DNA from: Holdemania massiliensis AP2
GTDB lineage: Bacteria; Bacillota_I; Bacilli_A; Erysipelotrichales; Erysipelotrichaceae
DNA length: 64,000 nt
Assembly (NCBI RefSeq): GCF_000327285.1
Contig: NZ_HE998568.1
Coordinates: 452,810-516,809, forward strand
Direction: 5' to 3'
Below are positions 44,861-53,768 of this stretch, in pieces (within the stretch, counting starts at the first letter, position 1; each line of letters starts with the position of its first letter). The position numbers were made by a program, and so were the translations under genes. Below the pieces are notes generated by a model. The model saw only the letters and a program-made list of their open reading frames with translations, was not told the DNA's origin and did not search any database.

Positions 44861-45820
44861 TCAGATTTGGGGAAAGCGGCTGCGGATGGCTTCCATGAAA
44901 GCCAGAACTTCGCGGGTTTTCGCCTGCGGATACAGCGGACTCTGCAGCCAGCCATTGCCGACACAGCGGCACACTTCCGCAATCTCCCCACCCAAGTCTG
45001 TATAATGAAGCGTTGGACGAATTGTCTGAACGCCCTGCGCATTTTCCAGAATGATTTCTTCCGCCCGATAGTAATAAGGGATGCGCAGCGTTCCCTTTGT
45101 ACCGCGGATCAGCGCTTCCCGCGGGCGTTCACGGTCGATCGCCCCTTCGGTCAAAATTCGAACCCCGCTTCGGGTGTTCAATTCACAGGTAAAATGAACA
45201 TCAATCTGATTACGAAGCTCTGCCTGAACCTGAAGTTCCTCGCAACAATCCGGAAATAAATCCAGCACAAAATAGTAAAGGTAACTGCCGATATCATACA
45301 GCGCACCGCCCTGTTTCGCATCGTGAATATACCAACCGGGTTTGGTTTGATCTTTTAAATCGTAACAGTAATTGACATCCGCTTCATAGACCTGACCGAT
45401 CGCTCCATCTTCGATCAGATTTTTAACAATCTCACTGCTTGGATAAAACGGAGTTTTTAACGCTTCCATCAGAAAGCAGTCTTGGCGCTTTGCTTCTTCG
45501 CACAGCTGATCCCAATCCGCGGTGGTTAACGTTCCTGGCTTTTCCACCAGCACATGCTTATGCTGAGCCAAAGCTGCCATGGCCATTTCTTTATGCATCA
45601 AATGCGGTAAAGCGATGTAAACGCAGTCCACATTCGGGCTGCTCAGACAGGCGTCATACTGGTCCACAATCTGCGCTGTTTTAACCGCTGAGGCGGCCGC
45701 TTTTTGCTTGGCTTCCGTTCGGGAAGCGATCACGGTAATCTCAGCCTCCCTGACCTGAGCGCTGTCACCCACAAAGCGCTGCGCGATTCCGCCGTAACCT
45801 AAGATTCCAAATCGCATCAT
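44861..45820 (-). CDS. Gfo/Idh/MocA family NAD(P)-dependent oxidoreductase
   Basis: 319 residues. The nucleotide-binding motif FGILGYGGIAQRF opens the protein; EKPGTLT near residue 95 carries the conserved family lysine, and GGALYDIGSYLYYF near 190 is the C-terminal substrate-domain landmark. Members oxidise or reduce sugars, inositols or sugar acids. A second ATG directly after the first could be the start. It stands alone, with a terminator after it and a long non-coding stretch before it. Confidence 0.9.
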   Translation of the reverse strand: MMRFGILGYGGIAQRFVGDSAQVREAEITVIASRTEAKQKAAASAVKTAQIVDQYDACLSSPNVDCVYIALPHLMHKEMAMAALAQHKHVLVEKPGTLTTADWDQLCEEAKRQDCFLMEALKTPFYPSSEIVKNLIEDGAIGQVYEADVNYCYDLKDQTKPGWYIHDAKQGGALYDIGSYLYYFVLDLFPDCCEELQVQAELRNQIDVHFTCELNTRSGVRILTEGAIDRERPREALIRGTKGTLRIPYYYRAEEIILENAQGVQTIRPTLHYTDLGGEIAEVCRCVGNGWLQSPLYPQAKTREVLAFMEAIRSRFPQI

Positions 45821-46238
45821 TTCTCACTCCTTTACTATCACTATACGCCGACCTGGCTCAAAGAAAAAGGACGAAATTGTGAACTTTCATAACAGTTTTC
45901 TTACGATTTTACAGAATTCGATCTTCATTGCAGAAATCCTTGCGGAAATATTGTCTAACTGCATGCTTATCCAACTTATGATGATTAGACTTTTTTGACA
46001 GCCGAACCAACTAATGCCTTAGAAAAGTCCCTAAACAAAGGCTTTTTCCGAGGTTTTATCGATTTGAATAAGGGAGTTATCCTTGGCTGCGTCAGAACAT
46101 AGCCTGGGCTATCCAAAATACAAACTGACATGCCTATTAAATCAACATCCATTACATTTTTTAGCTAAATGTAGCCATTTTCGGTAATCGCTTTCCAAAT
46201 TTACTTTTTCCAATTCATAGGAACAACCCAACAATCAT
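45821..46238. other. Intergenic stretch without genes
   Basis: No open frame with coding character, tRNA-like fold or repeat was seen in about 400 bases. It contains the promoter of the oxidoreductase gene, not resolved. Confidence 0.4.
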
Positions 46239-46268
46239 AAAAAGATGACCGCACAGTCATCTTTTTAC
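46239..46268. terminator. Terminator of the locus 2 SIS-GntR operon
   Basis: AAAAAGATGAC (46239-46249) and GTCATCTTTTT (46256-46266) pair perfectly over eleven bases around CGCACA, with T or A runs on both sides. Confidence 0.88.
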
Positions 46269-46286
46269 AATATTTCATTCGTTCTG

Positions 46287-47057
46287 TTATTTTACCAAAG
46301 GCTCTGAAACATGATCATGGACTGCCGACGGTCCCGGCTGTGACATGATCTTGTCTTGAGTAATCGTGAATTTATCGCCGACAAAATAATGCATTGTCAG
46401 CTCAAAAGGTTCATCGTTCACATTCCACATGATCGTCTGGCGAAGCAGCGGCACATGATTCGATCCGATCAGTTTCGCCTGTTCCGGGCTGGGCAGACAA
46501 GCTCCCAGTTCCATATACCCATAGGAGCGCTCAATTCCCAATTCCTCAATATACTGGTTCAGCGAACCTTCCAACCGCTTAATATCCATTGTCGGCAAAA
46601 TATTCTGCGAGATATAAGAGTAAGAAATACAGATTAAGCTGCCGCTGCCATAACGTGTCCGAATGAAGTAATGCAGAAAATCATCCTCCGCAACATGCAG
46701 CACTGATGCAATTTCAGGAGCTTCCTTGCCTTTTATAATTCCATATTTAATCAGCTCAGCCGACGGTTTTAATCCGGCATTGCGAATCATATCAGTAATA
46801 CTTTCTGTCCGCACCGAGTTTTTCTTGATTTTCGTCTGGAAACGATGATCCGCAAAGGTTCCTTTTCCTTTAATCCGCTTGATGTAGCCATGCACGGCCA
46901 ATTCGTTCATCGCCCGGGAAACTGTCATATGGCTGGTGGAAAACTTTGCGCAGATCTCACTTTCCGGGGGAAGCGGCTGATCGGCCTGCAGCTCTCCGCT
47001 TTCAATTTTTGCTTTAAAATAATTCTCGATTTCCACATACTTTGGAAGTTTCGGCAT
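46287..47057 (-). CDS. GntR/HutC (UTRA) family regulator of PTS locus 2
   Basis: 256 residues. The winged helix is at residues 1-75 (YVEIENYFKAKIESGELQ, CAKFSTSHMTVSRAMNELAV, GYIKRIKGKGTF). The rest is a UTRA ligand-binding domain (YFIRTRYGSGSLICISYSYI), which typically binds a phosphorylated sugar. It follows the SIS gene on the same transcript, opposite the divergent PTS genes. Repeated AT palindromes in the divergent promoter region are its likely operators. Confidence 0.93.
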   Translation of the reverse strand: MPKLPKYVEIENYFKAKIESGELQADQPLPPESEICAKFSTSHMTVSRAMNELAVHGYIKRIKGKGTFADHRFQTKIKKNSVRTESITDMIRNAGLKPSAELIKYGIIKGKEAPEIASVLHVAEDDFLHYFIRTRYGSGSLICISYSYISQNILPTMDIKRLEGSLNQYIEELGIERSYGYMELGACLPSPEQAKLIGSNHVPLLRQTIMWNVNDEPFELTMHYFVGDKFTITQDKIMSQPGPSAVHDHVSEPLVK

Positions 47058-47123
47058 GGTCTACCTCCTGCTTTGCAAACTGACGGCAACCCCCAACAGG
47101 ATTGCCGGATACTGAATATGAAT

Positions 47124-48272
47124 TTACTGGGGATCCTGACTTAGATTTTTGTGTCTTGAGCTTGGATAATGGGATGAAACATAACGCTTTTTGATTGGAC
47201 TGACCTTGGTATCAATGCCCGTATCTTCGCAGATCAAGGCAGAAAGCACCTGAAAAGGAATCACATAAAGAATGGGGGAAAGCAGATCAGATGTTCTGAC
47301 CGAAAACTTCAAATCCCTATCAGTGCTTGCGACCCCTTCTTCACAGGTGATGACAAACACATGCTCGGTAAAGACATCTTTATAATAAGGCACTAACTCT
47401 TTTAACCGATTCAGCTCTTTCTGACCTTCGGAAGCGATCATAAAGATATAGTTGTCCTGATTGTACGCACGCATCGGACCGTGCATCTGTTCTTCCATTT
47501 CATAACCGGTACACGGACGGGAATAGGTTTCAAAGAATTTCAAACGCGATTCCAGCGCAGTCGGATAGTTATAGCCATAGCCGGCAATCGAGGATTTTGT
47601 CATTTGATAAAACTCTTGTTTATTACGATTATACCAGTCGACCGACTCCTTGACAACAATTTCCAAATTGTCAGCGAGCGCTTTGGCTTCTTCATCCAGC
47701 CGCTGGAATTCCGCTTCGCTGATCAGCTTTTTACGGCGGGCAATTTCGATCGCCTGAATATAAAATTGATAAATTGTTTCTGTATAACCGCGGGTCTCTG
47801 GTCCGATTTCTTCTTCTTCACAGACTAAATGACAGTATACATCTGCCAGCTCCTGTAGCACACTGTCCAACTGTTCGGTAACGGCGATTGTAAAGTAACC
47901 GTCATCCGACGCCTTTTTGACAGCTTCGCATGTCGATATACTGTCACCATGCTGGGAGAAGCCGATAACACAGATCTGTTCTTTCTTAAAAACACCCGAA
48001 GGATTCGGATTTTCATGATTCGTGAAAATCGTCGGCGCACAGGCAACGCCTTCCACGTGCAGAAGATCGACAAAGAGATTCTTAATCACCATGGATACAT
48101 GATTGGACGTACCAGAACCCAAAAAGTACACCTTTTTAAAGTCGTGACTGACAAAGGCGTCGACAAAGTCGTTCATGTATTCATCGCGAAGAGTATAAGC
48201 CTTTTTCAAAACCCGCGGCGTATCTTGAATGTGACCGATCATTGATAGTTTTTCTTTTTCCATGCTTCTCAT
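47124..48272 (-). CDS. SIS-domain sugar isomerase/deglycase-like protein (locus 2)
   Basis: 382 residues with two SIS domains: YFLGSGTSNHVSMVIKNLF (near 50), IGFSQHGDSISTCEAV (near 100), and the catalytic-type element YEMEEQMHGPMRAY in the second half. The pattern fits FrlB/GfrF/AgaS-like enzymes acting on a phosphorylated sugar or glycated amine. It is divergent from PTS genes IIA to IID and coupled to a UTRA regulator, so it should process the sugar phosphate produced by locus 2. The first ATG has GGAG at good spacing. Confidence 0.88.
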   Translation of the reverse strand: MRSMEKEKLSMIGHIQDTPRVLKKAYTLRDEYMNDFVDAFVSHDFKKVYFLGSGTSNHVSMVIKNLFVDLLHVEGVACAPTIFTNHENPNPSGVFKKEQICVIGFSQHGDSISTCEAVKKASDDGYFTIAVTEQLDSVLQELADVYCHLVCEEEEIGPETRGYTETIYQFYIQAIEIARRKKLISEAEFQRLDEEAKALADNLEIVVKESVDWYNRNKQEFYQMTKSSIAGYGYNYPTALESRLKFFETYSRPCTGYEMEEQMHGPMRAYNQDNYIFMIASEGQKELNRLKELVPYYKDVFTEHVFVITCEEGVASTDRDLKFSVRTSDLLSPILYVIPFQVLSALICEDTGIDTKVSPIKKRYVSSHYPSSRHKNLSQDPQ

Positions 48273-48310
48273 TTATTCTCCTTTTATTTGAAATCATCTG
48301 GCATCACACC

Positions 48311-48546
48311 ACAAATATACCATTCGCCGTAAAAAAATCAAGAGTAAATATATATTTGTTTTGATTGCTGAGATGGAATTCCTCTGAATTCATCAATCCA
48401 TAATCAAAAAGACCGGGGAAATAACTCAGAATTTTGTAAATTCTGTATTTTTTTCTTATCTAATAGAGTTGGAACCTTAACTTCCGCCGTTTAATATATA
48501 TTTTCATGAATTATATATTTACAAATATATATTTATAGATTATACT
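48311..48546. promoter_or_regulatory. Divergent promoter region of PTS locus 2 with repeated palindromes
   Basis: Leftward promoter: TTGATT (48341-48336), 16 bases, TATATT (48319-48314). Rightward promoter: TTTACA (48518-48523), 17 bases, TATACT (48541-48546). Identical 14-base elements in opposite orientation, TAAATATATATTTG (48345-48358) and CAAATATATATTTA (48522-48535), flank the leftward -35 and fill the rightward spacer. Both contain the palindrome AAATATATATTT, a probable GntR-family operator. Confidence 0.65.
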
Positions 48547-48608
48547 GGGATTAAATCTGGCAGCACTCACACTACAGAATTCGTTGAAAGGGGGAAATTA
48601 AGAACCGA

Positions 48609-49007
48609 ATGAATCAGATCATCCTCGCCTCCCATGGCAAGCTTGCCTCCGGTATGAAGGCAACCCTGGAGTTTTTCGGGGTACAGAACATCATCATCCT
48701 GGAACAAACTGTCCAGGAAACAGGCTTTGAAGCCAAAGCCGAAGCCGTACTGCAACAATATGCCGAACAAAACTGCATCGTCTTTACCGATTTGTACGGA
48801 GGTTCGGTGAATCAGATCTTCTTTAAGAACCTTCAGCACTATGCTTTCCATCTGATCACCGGCATGAATTTAGCCATGATCCTGGAATGCGCCTTCACCG
48901 AAGCGGATCTGACGGGTCCGCAGCTGAAAGAAATCATTGAAAACGCCTGCCGTCAAACTTGCTACATGAACGATCTGTTAACATGCGGCAAGGAAGACGA
49001 CGACTAG
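48609..49007 (+). CDS. Mannose-family PTS IIA component (locus 2)
   Basis: 132 residues. The active histidine lies in ILASHGKLASG (residue 9) and TDLYGGSVNQIF follows. First gene of a four-gene plus-strand operon IIA-IIB-IIC-IID. Phosphate flows from HPr to this histidine and on to IIB. Confidence 0.93.
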   Translation: MNQIILASHGKLASGMKATLEFFGVQNIIILEQTVQETGFEAKAEAVLQQYAEQNCIVFTDLYGGSVNQIFFKNLQHYAFHLITGMNLAMILECAFTEADLTGPQLKEIIENACRQTCYMNDLLTCGKEDDD

Positions 49008-49021
49008 AAAGGAGAATCGCG

Positions 49022-49522
49022 ATGATCAGTTTATTGCGCGTCGACGGGCGGTTAGTCCACGGCATGGTCGCTGTGACCTGGGTGGGCGAACTGAAACCGA
49101 ATGTTTTAGTGGTAGCCAATGACGCCGCGGCCAACGATAGTTTTCACACCATGACGCTCAAACTTGCTAAGCCGGCCAATGTCGATATGTACGTCTGGAC
49201 GCTGGCCAAAGCTGCGGATCGGCTCAACGGCCCTAAGTACAAAGCGAAGAAAATTTTCATCACCGTCGGTACGATTGCCGATGCTGAAACACTTGTCAGC
49301 CAATGTCCGGAAATCCGCCGCGTCAATGTCGGTCCGGAAGTGGACGGCACCAAGGGCCGGGTCACTGAAGGAAAAGTGGAAATCAGCGACGGCGTCTTTG
49401 CTTCCCCGGAAGAATTTATCAGTTTGAAGCATATCCACGATCAGGGCGTCGAAGTCTTCGCCCAGATCACCCCGCAGATGCCGGCCGTGGATTTTGCGGA
49501 ATTCGCCAAAAAATTTGAATAA
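49022..49522 (+). CDS. Mannose-family PTS IIB component (locus 2)
   Basis: 166 residues from the ATG at 49022, preceded by AAAGGAG; a longer open frame overlaps the IIA gene and is not used. The active histidine is in VDGRLVHGMVAVTW (residue 13), followed by VVANDAAANDSFHTMTLKLA. Normal length and complete. Confidence 0.94.
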   Translation: MISLLRVDGRLVHGMVAVTWVGELKPNVLVVANDAAANDSFHTMTLKLAKPANVDMYVWTLAKAADRLNGPKYKAKKIFITVGTIADAETLVSQCPEIRRVNVGPEVDGTKGRVTEGKVEISDGVFASPEEFISLKHIHDQGVEVFAQITPQMPAVDFAEFAKKFE

Positions 49523-49537
49523 GAAGGAGAAAAGGGT

Positions 49538-50278
49538 ATGATTTTACAAGCGATTTTAGTCGGCCTTGTTGCCGGCTACGGCCGGATCGAACAATCATGG
49601 TTCGGTCAGCAGATGATCGCGCGGCCAATCTGGCTGTGCACACTTGTCGGTTTATTATTAGGGGACTTGAAACAAGGCGTGATCATCGGCGGTACGCTGG
49701 AGTTGATCTGGGCGGGGGTTGTTCAGATCGGCGCGGCCCCGACCGAAGTTGTCAGCGGTAGCGTACTGGCTTCCGCGCTGGTCATTACCAGCGGTCTGAC
49801 TGTGGAAGAAGGCGTCGCACTGGCCATTCCGGTAGCTTTATTAGCCAGCGTTATGAATACGTTTATTTCGTCCGTCAACTCTGCGGTGCTGTCTTCCTTA
49901 ACCAACAAAGCGGTGGAAAACTGTGATACCAAAATGATCTGGTGGACAGGCATCGGCGGTGGCATCATCTATTTTGTTGTCTACTTCATTGTTATCGCCT
50001 TGGGATTTATGGCTGGTTCGGTTGCGATTCAGGCTGTCATTGATTCAATTCCAGGGGTTGTCCGCTACGGTTTGACCAACGCCAGCAAGCTCCTGCCGGC
50101 AATTGGCATCGGCATATTATTAAAATTTACATTCGATTGGAAATATGCCGGCTTCTTTGCGCTGGGATTCCTCTTGCCGACTTATCTGGGTATGGGAACA
50201 ATGGGCGTTGCGCTGACAGGCCTGGTCTGTGCCTATATCTATTATCAATTTAAACCCAAAGCGGAGGAGGAGGACTAA
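49538..50278 (+). CDS. Mannose-family PTS IIC component (locus 2)
   Basis: 246 residues, six or more membrane segments, with the family landmarks QQMIARPIWLCTLVGLLLGD and ELIWAGVVQIGAAPTEVVSG. The translocation channel partner of the following IID. Its C-terminal tail is charged and ends two bases before the IID start. Confidence 0.94.
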   Translation: MILQAILVGLVAGYGRIEQSWFGQQMIARPIWLCTLVGLLLGDLKQGVIIGGTLELIWAGVVQIGAAPTEVVSGSVLASALVITSGLTVEEGVALAIPVALLASVMNTFISSVNSAVLSSLTNKAVENCDTKMIWWTGIGGGIIYFVVYFIVIALGFMAGSVAIQAVIDSIPGVVRYGLTNASKLLPAIGIGILLKFTFDWKYAGFFALGFLLPTYLGMGTMGVALTGLVCAYIYYQFKPKAEEED

Positions 50279-50280
50279 TC

Positions 50281-51105
50281 ATGGCGACGCCGGTTGAATT
50301 ATCAAAAAAAGAACTGAATAAAGTGTTCTGGCGCTCCTATCAGGCGCTGGGCTGTTATACCTATGATAAGCAGCAGGGAATTTCCTACATGCGCGCGCTG
50401 CTTCCGGCGCTGCAGAAATTATATCCGGATCCGGAAGATTTGAAAGAAGCACTAATCCGCCACAATGTAATGTTTAATACGACCTGCGCTTTTGTTCCCT
50501 TCTGTCTGGGCATCACCTGTGCGATGGAAGAAGAATATGCCAACGCTCCGGAAGGTTCGTTTGATCCGCAGTCAATCAGTTCGGTTAAGATTGCCTTGAT
50601 GGGCCCGTTAGCGGGAATCGGCGACAGCTTCTTCTGGGGAACCTTCCGCGTCATCGCCTGCGGCATCGGTGCCCCGTTGGCGGCGGCTGGAAATCTGTTA
50701 GGCGTCGTCCTGTACTTACTGTTGAATTTGATCCCGTCCACGCTGACCCGTGTCTATGGTTTCAAACTAGGTTATCAAGGCGGGCGGGAATTTCTGGCGA
50801 AAATTCAGGCGGATGGAACACTGGAAAAAGTAACGGAAGCCGCAAAGATCCTGGGCTTAGTCGTTATCGGCGGTTTGGTGCCGACGATTGTCGCCGTTCC
50901 GGTTTCCCTGCAGCTCAATATGGGCGGCGGATCCTTTATTCTGGCCGATGTGCTCAACAGCATCATGCCGAACTTACTGCCGTTAGTGCTTTCCGTCATC
51001 GTCTATCACTACATTCAAAAAGGCGTCAGCGTCAACAAGCTGTTGTTTATCTTGTTAGGCTTAGGCATCCTGCTGACAGCCGTCGGCTTCTTCCCAATGG
51101 GTTGA
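50281..51105 (+). CDS. Mannose-family PTS IID component (locus 2)
   Basis: 274 residues. FNTTCAFVPFCLGITCAMEE and ALMGPLAGIGDSFFWGTFRV are diagnostic of IID; the C-terminus ends with two membrane helices. It stabilises the channel with IIC. Last gene of the operon, followed within 25 bases by a terminator. Confidence 0.94.
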   Translation: MATPVELSKKELNKVFWRSYQALGCYTYDKQQGISYMRALLPALQKLYPDPEDLKEALIRHNVMFNTTCAFVPFCLGITCAMEEEYANAPEGSFDPQSISSVKIALMGPLAGIGDSFFWGTFRVIACGIGAPLAAAGNLLGVVLYLLLNLIPSTLTRVYGFKLGYQGGREFLAKIQADGTLEKVTEAAKILGLVVIGGLVPTIVAVPVSLQLNMGGGSFILADVLNSIMPNLLPLVLSVIVYHYIQKGVSVNKLLFILLGLGILLTAVGFFPMG

Positions 51106-51125
51106 TCAAAAACGAAATCATCCGC

Positions 51126-51152
51126 AAAAAGCAGGCAGTTGTCTGCTTTTTT
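51126..51152 (+). terminator. Terminator of PTS locus 2
   Basis: AAAAAGCAG (51126-51134) pairs with CTGCTTTTTT (51143-51152) and ends in T. Confidence 0.85.
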
Positions 51153-51584
51153 GCTGCGCATGAAAACAATGCAGCTCCCATTTCAACCTTCCTGTGTCAT
51201 GAAATTAAAATATCTTTTCCGGCACAAAAAATTCAGCAGGAAGACTTTATTGCATTCGCTATGCCGGACAAAACGCGCGAATCTCTCCCATCCGTGCTTG
51301 AATAAAACGGGCAGGAATTTTTATCTTATTCCTTAGCTCACTTCCCAAAGGATGTACTTCTGCCCTTATACTCAGCCGCTTCCTGCTTTGGATAAGCATA
51401 ATGCCGGCGCGAAGAAATTCTAAACTCTCTTTCTGAGCAGTCAATCCATTTTTTATTGAAGCTGCGATGATCGATTCGCTTCATTCCTGCCGGCTTTACT
51501 TCCGATTGGCTATGCGAATTAATCAGCGAATCTGTTTCGTTGGAGAAAATTTACGGAAGTGATGATTCAGACTGCAGAAACAAA
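51153..51584. other. Intergenic stretch between PTS loci 2 and 3
   Basis: Convergent non-coding region of about 430 bases. Short open frames exist on both strands but none has a ribosome site or coding character. No repeat or RNA gene was recognised. Confidence 0.45.
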
Positions 51585-51615
51585 AAAAGCGCTGCCGTCA
51601 AGGTCAACGCTTTCT
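51585..51615 (-). terminator. Terminator of PTS locus 3
   Basis: On the minus strand AAAGCG and CGCTTT bracket a partly paired stem followed by seven T (plus-strand A run near 51581-51587). It lies about 85 bases after the last SIS gene. Confidence 0.6.
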
Positions 51616-51624
51616 CATTTGGGC

Positions 51625-51648
51625 TTTGCCAAAAGGTGTTTTGGCAAA
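51625..51648. repeat. Perfect 10-base inverted repeat
   Basis: TTTGCCAAAA (51625-51634), GGTG, TTTTGGCAAA (51639-51648). A 24-base hairpin between the locus 3 stop and its terminator. It may protect the mRNA 3' end or be an operator-like site. Confidence 0.6.
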
Positions 51649-51695
51649 CACAGCGGTCACTCACCATTTGACTTGAGGAAAGGGAGGAAATCAAG

Positions 51696-52784
51696 CTAGT
51701 AAGTGTAGCTGCCCATCTTTTTGTGGAAATCCGGATCACTGGCGATGTTGCAGTCAATGCCCAGATCCAGCGATAACTTCCGCGCCAGCACCTGCAGCGG
51801 GACAATGTATTCCATCGTTGCAAAGTACGGATCGTTGACAAACGGATAAACAAAGTTATGCGGATCCTCAGCTTGGGAAGCATCCGAGGTGATCACATAG
51901 TTCGGATTATGTCGTTCCCGCGCGAAATAATCACGCATCCGCAGACAGCGCTTGAAATACTGTCCCGGACAAGCCAGGTAAACCATCGCCGTGTCTTCGT
52001 GAATCGAATGATACACGCCGTGCATGAATTCTTCCTGTTCATATCCAACGACGCTGTACCGCACCGCTTCCAGCACTTTCAGCGTGCCTTCCATCATTGC
52101 GGAAATACAGCTTTCATATCCCACCAGAATCATCCGGCGGCATGGCAGCAGATCTTCCTTGTTGCGCAGATACCACTGGCTCGCCTGTTCGGCGATTTCC
52201 GGAATGTTGTCGCAGGTCTTGACCATCTGAGCGCTCAGCCGTTCTTTTTCATCTTCGCTGATCCGGCCTAAGCGCACGGCCAGCTTCATGCCCAGAAGCA
52301 TGATCGTGGCCATCGTGCCGATATACCCTTTGGTTTTCGGGCCGGCATATTCCATGCCGATGGCCAATAAAATCGTAACGTCGGCATGCTCGCTGACTGG
52401 TTTTCCGGCCTCGCCGGTAATCGCAATGGTTTTCAAACCCAAGCTGCGGGCTTTATCCAATGCGGCAATCGTCGAAGAACTGCGGCCGGCTTGAGAAATG
52501 CCGATCACCAGCGTATGTTTGTTCAAAATCAGTTCGTTGTCTTTAAACTGCATCGGATAGCTGGCAAAGACTTTGACCTTCAGCACATCTTCCAGCAGTT
52601 TCTTGCAGGCCAGTGCACCGTGATATGAGGTTCCTGAACCAACGACGTAAATCTGTTCGATCTCGCCCTCAGCACAGTAATTTAATGCTTCTTCAAAGAT
52701 TTCATCCTGATGCTCGACGATATTTCTCACCGCCGGCTTGGACTCCAGAATATACTGGTACATATCCCAGCTTTTTTCCGTCAT
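51696..52784 (-). CDS. SIS-domain sugar isomerase/deglycase-like protein (locus 3, distal)
   Basis: 362 residues with YVVGSGTSYHGALACKKLL (near 46) and VIGISQAGRSSSTIAALDKA. In the second domain the element reads YEQEEFMHGVYHSI: the usual proline of HGP is valine, unlike the other three SIS proteins of the window. It closes a ten-ORF operon after a UTRA regulator. Having a second, divergent SIS protein at the far end of the operon recalls the paired deglycases of the Salmonella glucoselysine (gfr) operon; this comparison is inference. Confidence 0.87.
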   Translation of the reverse strand: MTEKSWDMYQYILESKPAVRNIVEHQDEIFEEALNYCAEGEIEQIYVVGSGTSYHGALACKKLLEDVLKVKVFASYPMQFKDNELILNKHTLVIGISQAGRSSSTIAALDKARSLGLKTIAITGEAGKPVSEHADVTILLAIGMEYAGPKTKGYIGTMATIMLLGMKLAVRLGRISEDEKERLSAQMVKTCDNIPEIAEQASQWYLRNKEDLLPCRRMILVGYESCISAMMEGTLKVLEAVRYSVVGYEQEEFMHGVYHSIHEDTAMVYLACPGQYFKRCLRMRDYFARERHNPNYVITSDASQAEDPHNFVYPFVNDPYFATMEYIVPLQVLARKLSLDLGIDCNIASDPDFHKKMGSYTY

Positions 52785-52796
52785 GAATGACCCTCC

Positions 52797-53501
52797 TTAT
52801 TGATTGACTGTACGGTAGTAATAGTTATAACGGGAACCGATATACAGCATCTCCGTGTATTCGATCAGATCGTCATCCTGGTCGTACATCCAGGTAATAT
52901 TGCGCAAGAGCGCCACATCCTTGATTTTCAGCAAGCGTTTTTCGTCTTCTGTCGGCATCATCGCCGTCATCTCGCCATCGCTGTATTTGAAATGCGCACC
53001 GTTTTCCTGCATGATCTGATAGACTGAACCTTCAATTTTCCGCAGATCCACACTGGACATGTATTTCTGCGAAAGATAGGTATAGCTGATCGCAATCGGG
53101 GTTTCGTCGGCGGTTCGGATACGCACGATATAATGAATCGCATCGTCCGGCCCCAGCTTCATTTTCTCCATCAGATTCGGCAGTTTATCAGCCCGTTCAA
53201 TCCGGTATTCAACCAGAATCGCTCCCGGCTTCTGCCCCATCTTTGTGATGTCATCGGTAAAGCTCGTTAAGTTGCCGATCGCTTTGACAATCTGTTGGTT
53301 GTCCACAAAGCTTCCCTGGCCTTTCACCCGGCGGATGCAGCCTTCCTGAGCTAAGATATTCAGGGCCTTGTTTGCGGTCATGCGCGAAACCTGAAACGTC
53401 TGCGCAATTTCAATTTCGTTGGGCAATTGATCGCCCGGCTTCAGTACCTTATCGACGATCTGTTGGCGGTAGTAATTAATTATTTGTTCATATTTATTCA
53501 T
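52797..53501 (-). CDS. GntR/HutC (UTRA) family regulator of PTS locus 3
   Basis: 234 residues: winged helix (YRQQIVDKVLKPGDQLPNEI, QTFQVSRMTANKALNILAQE, RVKGQGSFVDN) and a UTRA domain (IHYIVRIRTADETPIAISYT). It directly abuts the preceding small ORF. Likely represses the operon by binding a TGTATATACA-type site next to the locus 3 promoter and is released by a sugar phosphate. Confidence 0.93.
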   Translation of the reverse strand: MNKYEQIINYYRQQIVDKVLKPGDQLPNEIEIAQTFQVSRMTANKALNILAQEGCIRRVKGQGSFVDNQQIVKAIGNLTSFTDDITKMGQKPGAILVEYRIERADKLPNLMEKMKLGPDDAIHYIVRIRTADETPIAISYTYLSQKYMSSVDLRKIEGSVYQIMQENGAHFKYSDGEMTAMMPTEDEKRLLKIKDVALLRNITWMYDQDDDLIEYTEMLYIGSRYNYYYRTVNQ

Positions 53502-53768
53502 CTAATCCAGCTCCGAGGGATCGCTGATCATCGCCATCAGCGACTTTCTATTCTTATCATTATTAGTATACCTCATTGCTCGGTTCAGGTAAATCTCTAC
53601 CTGTTGCGGCTCGTTGAGATAATGATAAAGTTTTGCGATGCGGAAGGCGATCAGTGATTTGATTTCATCGTTTTCGCATTCCGGCAGCGCTTCGATCAGC
53701 TCCTGGATCAGACTGGTGTCTTTCTGGATGTAAATGCGGTCAAGCTGCTCAACCTCACCGCGGATCAA
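53502..53768 (-). CDS. C-terminal part of a TPR-like protein (possibly split gene)
   Basis: 88 residues opening with TTG inside the stop of the preceding ORF (TTGA overlap). It is purely helical with a tetratricopeptide-like pattern (RIAKLYHYLNEPQQVEIYLN). The preceding ORF ends in an A/G-rich tract, and one extra A there would fuse both into one protein of about 220 residues whose helical repeats continue. It may therefore be the second half of a frameshifted gene rather than an independent one. Confidence 0.55.
   Translation of the reverse strand: MIRGEVEQLDRIYIQKDTSLIQELIEALPECENDEIKSLIAFRIAKLYHYLNEPQQVEIYLNRAMRYTNNDKNRKSLMAMISDPSELD

Noticed and set aside
48300-48540. AT-rich repeats considered as a CRISPR-like or plasmid-iteron array
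   Set aside because: There are only two exact copies in opposite orientation, placed at promoter boxes, which fits operators and not an array.
48959-49021. Longer N-terminus for the locus 2 IIB
   Set aside because: It would overlap the IIA gene and place about 20 unconserved residues before the invariant start; the ATG at 49022 has AAAGGAG.
51102-51444. Several short open frames between PTS loci 2 and 3
   Set aside because: They begin inside the locus 2 terminator or lack ribosome sites, and none has a recognisable pattern.
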